NCBI GenBank assembly: GCA_002030045.1
Contig: LQBI01000002.1
Span: forward strand, 1-64,000
DNA: 64,000 nt
Origin: Candidatus Aegiribacteria sp. MLS_C
Lineage (GTDB): Bacteria > Fermentibacterota > Fermentibacteria > Fermentibacterales > JCC-6
Direction: 5' to 3'
The notes below the pieces were generated by a model. It saw only the letters and a program-made list of their open reading frames with translations, made no database searches and was not told where the DNA came from. Positions 27,798-37,949 of this stretch are shown here, piece by piece; the stretch's first letter is position 1, and every line of letters starts with the position of its first letter. The translations under genes and the position numbers were made by a program.

Positions 27798-27818
27798 CGC
27801 TGCCTGCGCTGATTCTTC

Positions 27819-28058
<240 letters not shown>

Positions 28059-28090
28059 TCAATAGGGGTCAACTTTGAGGGCCCCTATCT

Positions 28091-28948
28091 TCATGAGGAC
28101 CTAATAATCTCCAGAAGACGGTCAAGTTCATCGAGACTGGAATAGGTGATCTCTATCCTTCCCGAGCTTCCAGTTCCCCTAATCCTCACCCTGGTTTTCA
28201 GAATACGCTGAAGGGACTCCTGGAGCTGCCTGGTCTCGGGACTCTCACCAGGTTTAACTTTTCTTCGGGTCCCCCTTGGCGGCGAGTTCAGTTCCCTTAC
28301 TCGCTCCTCGAGCTGCCTCACCGAAAGACCCTTCCTGACCGCATTCACGGCAACACCCGCGATCCTCGTTCCATCGGCGAGGCCGAGAAGGGTCCTTCCG
28401 TGACCCATGCTGAGTTCACCGCTGCGCATCAGGTCAAGGACCTTCTCCGGAAGATCGAGCAGTCGAAGGAAGTTGGCAACCGTCGACCTGCTCATTCCGA
28501 CCCTCTCCCCGAGCTCCTCCTGAGTGAGACCGAATTGCGATGAGAGCATCATGAAAGCTTCCGCCTTCTCCACGGGTCCGAGATCCTTCCTCTGTATGTT
28601 CTCCACCAGGGCCAGGGCCAGCATCTGCTGATCGTCGGCCTCCCTCACCATGACCGGTACCGTCCTGAGACCGGCCTCCCGCGCCGCCCGAAGACGGCGT
28701 TCTCCCGCGATGAGCTGGTAGCCGGCCCCGCTGGTCCTAACGATCAGGGGCTGCAGTATCCCCTGAGACCTTATTGACACAGCAAGAGACGAGATCTCAT
28801 CTCGGTCCCATTCCTTTCTCGGCTGGAACGGGTTGGGTTCTATCTCGTCTATATGGACCTCGGTCACCACAAGAGATCCCTCTTCCGATATTCCGGGAAA
28901 TATCGCGTCTATCCCCCTGCCCAGGGCCTTCCTGTTTCTTTTAGTCAT
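28091..28948 (-). CDS. parB: Chromosome-partitioning protein ParB
   Basis: [14 protein letters not shown]...[36 protein letters not shown]...[15 protein letters not shown]. The upstream part of the 423-aa ORF is an out-of-frame read of parA. Confidence 0.93.
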   Translation of the reverse strand: MTKRNRKALGRGIDAIFPGISEEGSLVVTEVHIDEIEPNPFQPRKEWDRDEISSLAVSIRSQGILQPLIVRTSGAGYQLIAGERRLRAAREAGLRTVPVMVREADDQQMLALALVENIQRKDLGPVEKAEAFMMLSSQFGLTQEELGERVGMSRSTVANFLRLLDLPEKVLDLMRSGELSMGHGRTLLGLADGTRIAGVAVNAVRKGLSVRQLEERVRELNSPPRGTRRKVKPGESPETRQLQESLQRILKTRVRIRGTGSSGRIEITYSSLDELDRLLEIIRSS

Positions 28949-29708
28949 TTCTTCATAACCTCCCTGGCAAGGCTCAGATAACTCGTCGCTCCCTTGGACC
29001 TGGCATCGTAAAGAATCACCGGCATACCATAACTCGGTGCCTCGCTTAGTTTTACATTCCTTGGTATGTATGTCCTGTAAAGCTTCTGGCCCAGGAAACC
29101 CCTGACCTCCTCCTCCACGTCCCTGCTGAGTATAAGCCTCTGGTCGTACATGGTCAGTACAACACCGCTTATTACAAGGTCCCCATTCCAGAGCCTCTTG
29201 ACGTTCCTGACGGTGTCCATGAGATGTGAAAGACCCTCCAGTGCGTAGTACTCGCTCTGCAGTGTAACCATTACTTCCGTCGAAGCCACCAGCGCGTTTA
29301 TGGTGAGAAGACCCAGGGACGGGGGACAGTCTATGAGGACGAAATCGAACAGCCCGTGACACTGCTCAAGGGCTTCCTTCAGCACGTACTCACGGTACTC
29401 CGCCGTTGCCAGTTCTATCTCGAGACCCGAGAGTTCCCTCGACCCCGGAACTGTTTTCAGCCCCTCCACGGAGGTCTCTCTGGTCACCTGACCCACCGCC
29501 TGCCTGCCCAGGATGAGATCGCTCACCGTCGGGCCGGTCCTCCAGTCTATCCCCAGTCCCGATGTGGCGTTGACCTGGGGATCGAAGTCGACGAGCAGCA
29601 CCTCCCGGTCGTTCATGGCAAGACTGGCGCCGAGGTTGATGGCGGTTGTGGTCTTCCCCACACCGCCCTTCTGATTGGCGATAGCTATTACCCTGGTTCT
29701 CCTCATCG
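28945..29708 (-). CDS. parA: Chromosome-partitioning ATPase ParA/Soj
   Basis: [48 protein letters not shown]. Confidence 0.94.
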
Positions 29709-29813
29709 TCTTCCTAACCGGTTCAGCTTGCTTCAGAAGGCCGTGCACCCTGGTACGGCATCAGGCCGACGACCGGCCCTGTAAGGCATTTTACCACATT
29801 CCCCGGGCCGATG

Positions 29814-30464
29814 TCAGACCCGATACTGCACCAGAAACCCGCTGCGGTCAAGCGGCGGGACCTTCAATTCTACGATGCCGGAGACCCCCCGGCCTCTTCG
29901 TATCACCGGCTCCCTCACCACCAGTGTGGAACCTGGACCGGAAAGAGCTGCGATACTTCCGAGCATCTCCATTGCAGGGGCTACCGAACGGGCGGTGTAC
30001 TGGCACGGTGCCGGAGTCCCCTCAAGGTCTTCGAGTCTCCTTTTATCCACTGTGCTTCCTTCAAGGGAAAGCCGGTCCAGAACGAACCTGAGGAAAAGGT
30101 ATCGCTTTCTGCGTGGTTCCAGCATGATGACCTCGAAACCCATCGAGGCGAGCACGATCCCCGGAAACCCGTTTCCGGTGCCGATGTCCACGACCGGACC
30201 GGACCGATCCAGCAGCCGTGAATAGCAGAAGGACTCCAGTACGTGCCTGCTCCAGAGCCTGTCCCTCTCCCCGGGACCCATAAGGTTCACGACCGGTGAC
30301 CTTTCTACCAGCAGCCTGGTGAACTCGACGACCTTAAAGAGTTCGTCTTCGCGGACATTGACGGAGATCTCTTCAAGTTCTTTCAGCATCGATCCCAGCG
30401 GGGGAAGGTAGGGTGGCAGCTTCGGTTCGGAACGGTTCAGGTCCGGTTGTTCCACGTGGAACAC
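29814..30464 (-). CDS. rsmG: 16S rRNA (guanine527-N7)-methyltransferase
   Basis: LLVERSPVVNLMGPGERDRLWSRHVLESFCYSRLL...VVDIGTGNGFPGIVLAS; approximate start at MFHVEQ inside the ORF 29814..30584. Confidence 0.85.
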   Translation of the reverse strand: MFHVEQPDLNRSEPKLPPYLPPLGSMLKELEEISVNVREDELFKVVEFTRLLVERSPVVNLMGPGERDRLWSRHVLESFCYSRLLDRSGPVVDIGTGNGFPGIVLASMGFEVIMLEPRRKRYLFLRFVLDRLSLEGSTVDKRRLEDLEGTPAPCQYTARSVAPAMEMLGSIAALSGPGSTLVVREPVIRRGRGVSGIVELKVPPLDRSGFLVQYRV

Positions 30465-32269
30465 TTCCTGCCGAGGTGTATTATCAGGCCGTTTATGTCC
30501 GTGGGCCTCACGCCCGGCAGGTTCCTGGCCTGCTGAAGGGTTTCGGGCCTCCTCCTCTCCAGGACCTCCCTGGCTTCCCAGCATATTTCCTCGATGTCCA
30601 TGAACGAATCTATCGAACTCAGGGTGACCGATGACTCAGAACTTCTTTCCCTGTGCTTTCTCAGATTCCTCTGAATGTAGCCCTGGTATTTCTCGTCAAG
30701 TATCACGGATTCCGCAAGTGACAATTCGACCGAACCCTGGAGGCCAGAAGTCGAGAGGAGTTCCAAGGGGTTCAACTCTCCTCTTCTGCAGAGTATGCCG
30801 GCGGGAACCCCATCCATTGACGTTTCGTCAATTGCTGTTCTGATCCTGCCTGCTGCCTCGGTCCTTCCTTCAAGTACCTTTTTCTTCCCTTCCGATAGCA
30901 CTCCGGATCCCAGGGCCGCGGGAAGCATTCTCCTGTCAGCGTTGTCCTGTCTAAGGTAGAGCCTGTTCTCCGCCCTCGATGAGAACATCCTGTAGGGTTC
31001 GTCCACCCCTCTACCGATTATGTCGTCCACCATAACACCGATGTAGGAATCCATTCTCGACAGAACCAGTCCCTCCCGGTCAAGGCACTGCCTGGCGGCG
31101 TTGATTCCTGCCAGGACCCCCAGTCCTGCTGCCTCCTCGTATCCGGATGTACCGCAGACCTGTCCCGCCGCAAACAGGTTCTCGGTCCTCCTCAGCCTTA
31201 GTGTAGGAGCTATCTCCTCATGGCTTATGTAGGAATACTCGACAGCGTATCCGAACCTGTGTATCACAGCGTCGTGAAATCCCGGAAGTGTTCTGACCAT
31301 CCTGTACTGTGCTTCCCTCGGCAGGCTGCTCGAAAGGCCGTTAAGGTACAGCAACCTTGACCTGTAACCCATCGGCTCAACGTATATCCTGTGCTCTGCC
31401 CTTTCCGGGAACTTCACCACCTTGTCCTCGAAGCTCGGGCAGTACCTGGGTCCCTTGCCCTCTATTCTTCCCGCAAGCAGGGGTGACCTGTGCAGGAAGT
31501 CCTTCGCAGCCTCCGCTGTATCCCTGTTCGTATGAACTGTATAGAAGAACTCCCTTAGTTCAGATAGTCTGGACCCGCTGTAGCTGAACGAGAAGCCTAT
31601 CTCCTCTGAGGTCTCCTCCTCCATCGACCCTGTGTCAATGCTGTCCCTCAGTATTCTCGGTGGAGTCCCTGTCTTGAAACGTTCCACGTGGAACATCCTT
31701 CGTCTAAGGTCCTCGTCCAGCCGGTCCGCGGATATATCCCCTGTCCTCCCTCCCCTCCAGGTCTCTTCTCCCCTGAACAGCATGCCTCCCAGGAACGTCC
31801 CCGTTGCAAGCACAACAGCCCTGCCCTTCAGCGGTCCGTTCCTCCGGCATTGCACCCCTTCTATCCTCTCGGTCCTTCCTATGAGGCCGGTCACCTCGTC
31901 TTCTATTACCTCTACCGCTCCCGCCTCAAGTGTCCTCTGCTGGGCCCTTGCGTACATCATTGCATCCGACTGGACCCTTGGACCCCAGACCGCCGGTCCC
32001 TTCCTTCTGTTAAGCATCCTGAACTGAAGGCTTGTCTCATCAGCTGCCACTGCCATGGATCCGTCGAGAGCGTCAACTTCCCTGACAATAGTTCCTTTTG
32101 CTATTCCCCCGATCGCCGGGTTGCATGACATCTCTCCTATGCGTTCCTTCCGTGCAGTCACCATAACTGTCTTCATGCCCATTCGCGACGCTGCAAGCGC
32201 AGCCTCTATTCCCGCGTGACCTCCTCCTACCACTATCACGTCCACGCAGCGGCTCATTTCCCCACACAC
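30437..32269 (-). CDS. mnmG: tRNA uridine-5-carboxymethylaminomethyl modification enzyme MnmG
   Basis: VDVIVVGGGHAGIEAALAASRMGMKTVMVT...SCNPAIGGIAKG...VERFKTGTPPRI. Confidence 0.95.
   Translation of the reverse strand: MCGEMSRCVDVIVVGGGHAGIEAALAASRMGMKTVMVTARKERIGEMSCNPAIGGIAKGTIVREVDALDGSMAVAADETSLQFRMLNRRKGPAVWGPRVQSDAMMYARAQQRTLEAGAVEVIEDEVTGLIGRTERIEGVQCRRNGPLKGRAVVLATGTFLGGMLFRGEETWRGGRTGDISADRLDEDLRRRMFHVERFKTGTPPRILRDSIDTGSMEEETSEEIGFSFSYSGSRLSELREFFYTVHTNRDTAEAAKDFLHRSPLLAGRIEGKGPRYCPSFEDKVVKFPERAEHRIYVEPMGYRSRLLYLNGLSSSLPREAQYRMVRTLPGFHDAVIHRFGYAVEYSYISHEEIAPTLRLRRTENLFAAGQVCGTSGYEEAAGLGVLAGINAARQCLDREGLVLSRMDSYIGVMVDDIIGRGVDEPYRMFSSRAENRLYLRQDNADRRMLPAALGSGVLSEGKKKVLEGRTEAAGRIRTAIDETSMDGVPAGILCRRGELNPLELLSTSGLQGSVELSLAESVILDEKYQGYIQRNLRKHRERSSESSVTLSSIDSFMDIEEICWEAREVLERRRPETLQQARNLPGVRPTDINGLIIHLGRKCSTWNNRT
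30448..30463. promoter_or_regulatory. parS site
   Basis: TGTTCCACGTGGAACA, perfect 16-bp palindrome matching the ParB parS family, about 1.5 kb from parB. Confidence 0.85.
31680..31695. promoter_or_regulatory. Second parS site, inside mnmG
   Basis: CGTTCCACGTGGAACA: 14-bp perfect palindrome GTTCCACGTGGAAC, encoding FHVERF of MnmG. Confidence 0.8.
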
Positions 32270-33519
32270 ATTCCCGACAGCGCCCTCTCAACACTTATCA
32301 GCGCACATGAACCCCTGTCCAGAAGGTCGCTCAGTTCATTCTCTGCATCCGCTAGATTTTCCGATGCAACGGCGAAATCACCTTCAATCACGCTGTCCCT
32401 TGCAGCTCCAACCCTATTCTCGATCCTGTCCGCCAGTGCAGTGACCGACATGCTTCCCGGAAACTGCGATACGAGTTCCTGCAGTTCATCAATACCTTCC
32501 CCGGTAACGCAGGAAACCCCCAGCCATTCCTTATCGGTGCATTTCTCCACCAGGTCGCTCTTGCTGCTGACCCTTATTATCCATCCCGCTGTCTTCTCTA
32601 TCTCCCCCGGCGTCTTCTCTGTTCCCCCAACGGACATCCATATTACACCGTCCGTCCCCTTCATGGTCCCGAGAGCCCTCCTGTACGCCTCGCGGTCAAT
32701 TCCCGTCCCGTCACTTCCGGCGGTATCGCAGACCAGTATCCTCCTTCCCCTTATTTCAACGTGCACTGAGGCCCCGTCCCTTGTCGTTCCGGGCTCGTCC
32801 GAAACCAGTGCCGCCTCTCCTCCCGCAATCCTGTTGAAGAGAGTTGATTTACCGGAATTCACAGGTCCCATAAGCATGACGCGGCATTCACCCTCCATTA
32901 CCGAGGTCTTCCTCCTGAACTCACCCGTCAACTCCATCAGGCTTCCGAATTCCGCAAGCAAGTCCTCAGATCCTCCCGTTCCATGTTCCTCCTGGAACTC
33001 TATGTCCGCTTCCAGCAGCTCTCTTACCCTCCGGGTCTCTCTCAGCAGCCTGCTGCATTCAGATCCACCTTCTCCCGACAACCGGTTTCCATGGTCCATA
33101 CCTCTCCACATGGACGCCAGTGACATCACCTGCCACGCGCTCATCCTTCCGGACATGAATGCCCGCCTCGTGAACTCGCCGGGCACTGCCTTCCTTGCTC
33201 CCGCATCCATCAGGCATTCCAATATGTCGGCAGTTACTTCGGGAATTCCATGGCACATTATCTCCACCATCTCCTCGCCAGTGTAGCTCGATCCCTCCGG
33301 CCATCCCAGCGCCACTACGCTGTCAAGCTCAACACCAGCCCTCCGTATTACGCCCGTCTTCCTTCTCATTCCCCTGAGACGGCCTTTCTCAAGCCCCATC
33401 AGATGCTCCACGACTGAAGCTGAACCACTTCCGCTCACCCTTATCACAGCAATCGCCGATCTTCCTTCGGGAGTCGATACGGCACAGATGATTCCTTTTG
33501 CATCGTCGTGATAATCCAT
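32254..33519 (-). CDS. mnmE: tRNA modification GTPase MnmE
   Basis: GIICAVSTPEGRSAIAVIRVSG...GPVNSGKSTLFNRIAGGEAALVSDEPGTTRD...CDTAGSDG; C-terminal CVGK. Confidence 0.94.
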   Translation of the reverse strand: MDYHDDAKGIICAVSTPEGRSAIAVIRVSGSGSASVVEHLMGLEKGRLRGMRRKTGVIRRAGVELDSVVALGWPEGSSYTGEEMVEIMCHGIPEVTADILECLMDAGARKAVPGEFTRRAFMSGRMSAWQVMSLASMWRGMDHGNRLSGEGGSECSRLLRETRRVRELLEADIEFQEEHGTGGSEDLLAEFGSLMELTGEFRRKTSVMEGECRVMLMGPVNSGKSTLFNRIAGGEAALVSDEPGTTRDGASVHVEIRGRRILVCDTAGSDGTGIDREAYRRALGTMKGTDGVIWMSVGGTEKTPGEIEKTAGWIIRVSSKSDLVEKCTDKEWLGVSCVTGEGIDELQELVSQFPGSMSVTALADRIENRVGAARDSVIEGDFAVASENLADAENELSDLLDRGSCALISVERALSGMCVGK

Positions 33520-33550
33520 CGGTTACGTGTTCTCCGTGAAATCAGATCCC

Positions 33551-35188
33551 TCAGGACCTATTCTCCTCCTGAAGCTTTCTGTTGATCATCTGCTGGTGTC
33601 CTATCGTCAGCAGATTGTTCACGAACCAGTACAGAGTGAGTCCCGCAGGGAAGCGCATGAAAAGGTATGTCATGAATATCGGCATTATGTAGGTCATTCC
33701 CTTCTGGCTCTGGTCTGCCGTAGTCATTTTCTGCTGAACGAACATTGTAACTCCCATCAGCACCGCAAGGAGTCCGATTCCTTCCAGACCCAGTACAGGA
33801 CTTCCGAATGGTATGAGTATCTCCGGTGTCGACAGGTCCCGCATCCATAGAACGAACTCCGCTCCCCTGAGCTGTACTGAATTCGCCAGCACCCTGTACA
33901 GGGCAAAGAACACCGGCATCTGCAGCAGAAGCGGGAGGCAGCCGCCAAGCGGATTGACGCCTTCTTCCCGGTACAGCTTCTGCATCGCAGCCTGAAGTGC
34001 CTTTGGATCCTTCCTGTGCTTCTCCTGCAGCTCCTTCATTCTTGGCTGCACCTGCTTGAGCTTTGCCATCGACCTGAAGCTCCTGGTGGTCAGCGGAAGC
34101 ATTGCCAGCTTCAGCGCTACAGATAGGATGATTATCTTCACTCCCCAGTTTCCAGCAAATGACAGTACCGAAGTGCAGAACCAGAAAAGTAGCCTTCCTA
34201 TGTCCCTTATTACCGGCCATCCGAAGTCCACCATCAGGTGCGTGTCACTCCCAAGCTCCCTGAGCTCTCCGTAGTCCAGTGGCCCGGCGTACACCAGTAT
34301 GTTCCTGTCCTGCAGTCCAACTGATGGCGAGTCCGTCCCTCCTGTAGCGTATATGAAGCCGTAGGCCCTCTCGTACGACCTCGGCATCATTATCACAGCG
34401 AAGTACTTGCTTCTTGCTGCTATCCACTCTACGTTCCCCGCCTGGTCGCTTATCTCTATGTCCTCTGAATCCCTGCTGCGCAGCTTCTCAGCATTCCACT
34501 GCGCCTCGAAATAGCTTCCCTCTGATACCCCGGTCTCGCTCACAGGAAGAACTCCACCGTTCAGAACGGTTACCCCGTCGAAACCCAGCATCTCCATACC
34601 GAATCCATAGAAACCCGGGTAGAAAGTGTAGCTTACTGTCCTTCCGCCTGATTCCGATTGCAGCACTACGTTCTCCGGACCCTCCTCCACAATTACCGTA
34701 TCCTGTGAGCCTGTTTCGTATCCCCAGCCCAGCTCCATGAATCTCTGCTCTCCCAGGTTCACTCTTCCACCATGGTCCGTGCCCGGCATTGCCTGGTATT
34801 CCTCCAGGTACCATTCCTCAATCGACCCGCTCGATGTCGAAATGCTCGCCGTGACCACAGGTTTTCCTTCATCCATTATGATCACAGTTATCGTTCTGCC
34901 TGAAAAACCTGTGCTTTCAGTGGATGCATGCATTGTGCCGGAATGTGAGTCAGTTGTGTCGATCTGTGATGATGTGGTGGCATTCGTATCCACCCCTGTC
35001 ATCCCGTTCGTTTCCACATTTGTGCCTGTATCGGGAACTTGCTGCTCTGCATTAAGTTCCGATCCCACGTATACCTGTTCTCCGGCTTCCTGAGTACCTG
35101 TTCCCTGCTTCCCCATGAACTGCCAGCTGACGAAAAGCACCACTGCCATCAGGGCAGCGGCAAGGAGCAGACGGTTCTGATCACTCAT
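33551..35188 (-). CDS. yidC: Membrane protein insertase YidC
   Basis: MSDQNRLLLAAALMAVVLFVSW...NWGVKIIILSVALKLAMLPLTTRSFRSMAKLKQVQPRMKELQEKHRKDP. Confidence 0.93.
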   Translation of the reverse strand: MSDQNRLLLAAALMAVVLFVSWQFMGKQGTGTQEAGEQVYVGSELNAEQQVPDTGTNVETNGMTGVDTNATTSSQIDTTDSHSGTMHASTESTGFSGRTITVIIMDEGKPVVTASISTSSGSIEEWYLEEYQAMPGTDHGGRVNLGEQRFMELGWGYETGSQDTVIVEEGPENVVLQSESGGRTVSYTFYPGFYGFGMEMLGFDGVTVLNGGVLPVSETGVSEGSYFEAQWNAEKLRSRDSEDIEISDQAGNVEWIAARSKYFAVIMMPRSYERAYGFIYATGGTDSPSVGLQDRNILVYAGPLDYGELRELGSDTHLMVDFGWPVIRDIGRLLFWFCTSVLSFAGNWGVKIIILSVALKLAMLPLTTRSFRSMAKLKQVQPRMKELQEKHRKDPKALQAAMQKLYREEGVNPLGGCLPLLLQMPVFFALYRVLANSVQLRGAEFVLWMRDLSTPEILIPFGSPVLGLEGIGLLAVLMGVTMFVQQKMTTADQSQKGMTYIMPIFMTYLFMRFPAGLTLYWFVNNLLTIGHQQMINRKLQEENRS

Positions 35189-35215
35189 CGGTCATCTCCT
35201 TCGATACCTGTGGCC

Positions 35216-35578
35216 CTACTCGCCCAGGTCATCATCATTTACGTTACTTCCTCTTTCCGTCGGGCTCCTGTCATCACCGGCAGCCTCACTTCTTTCTCCG
35301 CTATCCCCCGACACAAGGCTGGAGTCCTCTGTTTCCGGTCCCGGTCTTTTCGGAACAGGGTCGTAGCCCCCCTGCATGAAAGGATTGCATCTGAGAATCC
35401 TCCTGATAGCAAGCCATGTACCTCTAGCGGCTCCGAACCTCCTTACGGCCTCTTCGGCGTATTCACTGCAGCTTGGAGTGTAAATGCAGCTTGGAGGAAG
35501 AAGTGGAGAGATGTGTCTCCGGTACCACCTGATGGAAACTATAAGTATTCTGCCTGCGACGCCATACACTCTACCCAT
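35216..35578 (-). CDS. yidD: Membrane protein insertion efficiency factor YidD
   Basis: [58 protein letters not shown]. Confidence 0.92.
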   Translation of the reverse strand: MGRVYGVAGRILIVSIRWYRRHISPLLPPSCIYTPSCSEYAEEAVRRFGAARGTWLAIRRILRCNPFMQGGYDPVPKRPGPETEDSSLVSGDSGERSEAAGDDRSPTERGSNVNDDDLGE

Positions 35579-35582
35579 TCTT

Positions 35583-35915
35583 TCAGGTTCGGTCTTCCTC
35601 TACGGAATTACCGATCTTCTCCATCAGTTCCAGGAAATCGTCCCTGACGCCCTCCCATCTCAGGCCATCGAGTCTTCCCACAGGCATTATCACAACATCA
35701 GCGCCTAGATCCTGCTTAGAGGCCAGTGCCCTTATCCTTCTCTTCATGAGGTTCCTTGATACCGCGTTCCCTCTCTTAGCGGATAGAGAAAACCCCAGGC
35801 GGATGAAGCCCAGGGTATTTACTCTGAAGACAGCTCTGAAGGTGTTTCCCCTGAATCTGCTACCCGTCCTGAAAACCCTTCTGAACTGGTACTCCCTATT
35901 CAGGGTTCTCTTCAT
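35583..35915 (-). CDS. rnpA: Ribonuclease P protein component
   Basis: [24 protein letters not shown]...[26 protein letters not shown]. Confidence 0.9.
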   Translation of the reverse strand: MKRTLNREYQFRRVFRTGSRFRGNTFRAVFRVNTLGFIRLGFSLSAKRGNAVSRNLMKRRIRALASKQDLGADVVIMPVGRLDGLRWEGVRDDFLELMEKIGNSVEEDRT

Positions 35916-35922
35916 TTCTCTG

Positions 35923-36057
35923 TCAGGGGATCAGGTTCTTCCTTCCCTTTCTCCTTCTGGCATTGAGTACCTTCCTCCCGCCCTTCGAGGCCATCCTGGC
36001 TCTGAATCCGTGTCTTCTTATCTTCGATAATCTGCTTGGCTGATATGTTCTTTTCAT
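35923..36057 (-). CDS. rpmH: 50S ribosomal protein L34 (below the ORF-track size cutoff)
   Basis: Hand translation: [44 protein letters not shown] (44 aa). Confidence 0.95.
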   Translation of the reverse strand: MKRTYQPSRLSKIRRHGFRARMASKGGRKVLNARRRKGRKNLIP

Positions 36058-36382
36058 TCCGGATCACTCATTTCATTTTTGTGGTCACCTTGACGAAGGC
36101 GGGATTACTGCATCAGTATCAACAGTCGAGCAAACAGTTCTCTCACGAGCCGGCGATTGTGGAAATTAGCCAATATGCCCAATTATGTCAAGTATTTGCG
36201 TTCAGGTCACGGTGGGCATCCAGTGTTTTCAACACTGTTGACAACGGACTGTGTGAATCTATATGCAAGTCTTTATCGTTCAATTATTAATAGTGTGAAT
36301 ACTGTGTGGATACAGCTGTGGAGAAGGTATTCTTTTCAATGAGGATTACATATTTAGGAACACAGATCCGATTGGAAGCCTG
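36058..36382. other. Candidate oriC
   Basis: rpmH/dnaA divergent intergenic region, AT-richer than its surroundings, with near-consensus DnaA boxes TGTGGATAC (36305-36313) and TGTGGAGAA (36317-36325); genes diverge on both sides. Confidence 0.65.
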
Positions 36383-37726
36383 ATGGACAACTACGATCCC
36401 GTCGAACTCTGGGATCTCTGCCTCAAGGAGGCCGAGAAGAACCTGGAGAGGACCGAATTCGATACCTGGCTCAGGAACTCCACCTACGAGGATGTCAACG
36501 GAAGCAGGATGGTCATAAGGTTCCGTAACTCGTTCGTCGCCGGTCATGTAAAATCAAGGTTCGGACCCATTCTCGAGGAGATCGCAAGGGAAATCTCCGG
36601 AAGGAACGACATAGCACTCCAGTTCGTTGGAGACCCGGCCAAGCCCGGTCCTTCCTCCAGGGAAGCCGTCGGCCGTGACAACGGACATTCATCCTCCGAT
36701 TCAATGTACCTGAGGTCGAACTATACGTTCGACCATTTCGTCGTCGGTCCCAACAACCAGCTTGCCCATGCGGGAGCACTTGCTGTCAGCAGCGATTCCG
36801 GTTCCACCACATACAACCCCCTTTTCATCTACGGAGGTGTCGGTCTCGGCAAGACTCATCTTATTCAGGCTATCGCCCACAGGCTCAGACTGGAGGGTTC
36901 CGGCAGGACCTTCCGTTACCTCTCCACAGAATACGTTGTCGGGACTTTCATAAAATGCGTGCTGCAGAAGGACTATTCCAAGTTCAGGAAACTGTTTCAG
37001 GGAATAGACTACCTCCTTATGGACGACATTCAGTTCCTTGAGGGCAAGGTCGAGACACAGGAGGCTTTTTTTCACAGGTTCAACGAGCTTCATCAGCAGG
37101 GAAAGCAGATAGTACTCACCTCCGACAGGCCGCCGCACGAACTGAAGGATCTTCCGGAGCGTCTCATAAGCAGGTTCCAGTGGGGTCTCGTCGCTGATAT
37201 AAAGCCTCCCGAGTACGAGACCAGGCTTGCCATACTCATGCTTCTTGTGAAGGACGAGGAACTGGAGGTGGGACACGATGTCCTTGACTATATAGCCTCT
37301 TCCATCAGGAAGAACGTCAGACAGCTCTCCGGCGTCATACACAGGCTTGCTGCAATTTCGAGACTGACCGGTTGCAGGATCGACATGAACATGGCTCAGA
37401 AGGAGATCAAGTCCACCCTCGGCACCATTTCTCAGAGGCTCACCCCGGGTACCATCACATCAGCCGTAGCGGAGGTCTTCGACATATCCCCCGCCCAGCT
37501 CAAGGGGAAACAGAGAAAAAGGAACATCCTTGTCCCGAGACAGGTCGCCATATCTCTCATACGTGAACTCACTTCAATGTCCCTCAAGGATATAGGGTCC
37601 TTTTTCTCCGGCAGGGACCATTCCACTGTACTCAACTCGATCGAAAGGATACAGGAACTGAGGGAGAGCGATGCGGAACTCGACCGCAAGATCGAGGAGA
37701 TCAAACGCAGACTGGTCTCGATCTGA
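36383..37726 (+). CDS. dnaA: Chromosomal replication initiator protein DnaA
   Basis: YTFDHFVVGPNNQLAHAGALAV...NPLFIYGGVGLGKTHLIQAIAH...SGRDHSTVLNSIERI. Confidence 0.96.
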   Translation: MDNYDPVELWDLCLKEAEKNLERTEFDTWLRNSTYEDVNGSRMVIRFRNSFVAGHVKSRFGPILEEIAREISGRNDIALQFVGDPAKPGPSSREAVGRDNGHSSSDSMYLRSNYTFDHFVVGPNNQLAHAGALAVSSDSGSTTYNPLFIYGGVGLGKTHLIQAIAHRLRLEGSGRTFRYLSTEYVVGTFIKCVLQKDYSKFRKLFQGIDYLLMDDIQFLEGKVETQEAFFHRFNELHQQGKQIVLTSDRPPHELKDLPERLISRFQWGLVADIKPPEYETRLAILMLLVKDEELEVGHDVLDYIASSIRKNVRQLSGVIHRLAAISRLTGCRIDMNMAQKEIKSTLGTISQRLTPGTITSAVAEVFDISPAQLKGKQRKRNILVPRQVAISLIRELTSMSLKDIGSFFSGRDHSTVLNSIERIQELRESDAELDRKIEEIKRRLVSI

Positions 37727-37949
37727 ACCTTCCGACCAGCTTTTCCTCCTGTGCAAAACTCCCCTGGAACTGTGTCGTAAACTCGTCTCTGTCGATAAGT
37801 GCCGTTTCACTAACGGGTGTCCAGAAATTTTCCCACAGCCTATGTCGTGACGCCCCATTACTGCATGTGACATGTCCACATATTCACATGTATAATAACT
37901 ATCATAATTGTTCTCATAATACTGTATTCATGGAGCTGGAGGAAATCCC

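Noticed and set aside
28949-29362. N-terminal extension of the parB ORF
   Set aside because: Out-of-frame read of parA; ParB starts at the ATG at 28948.
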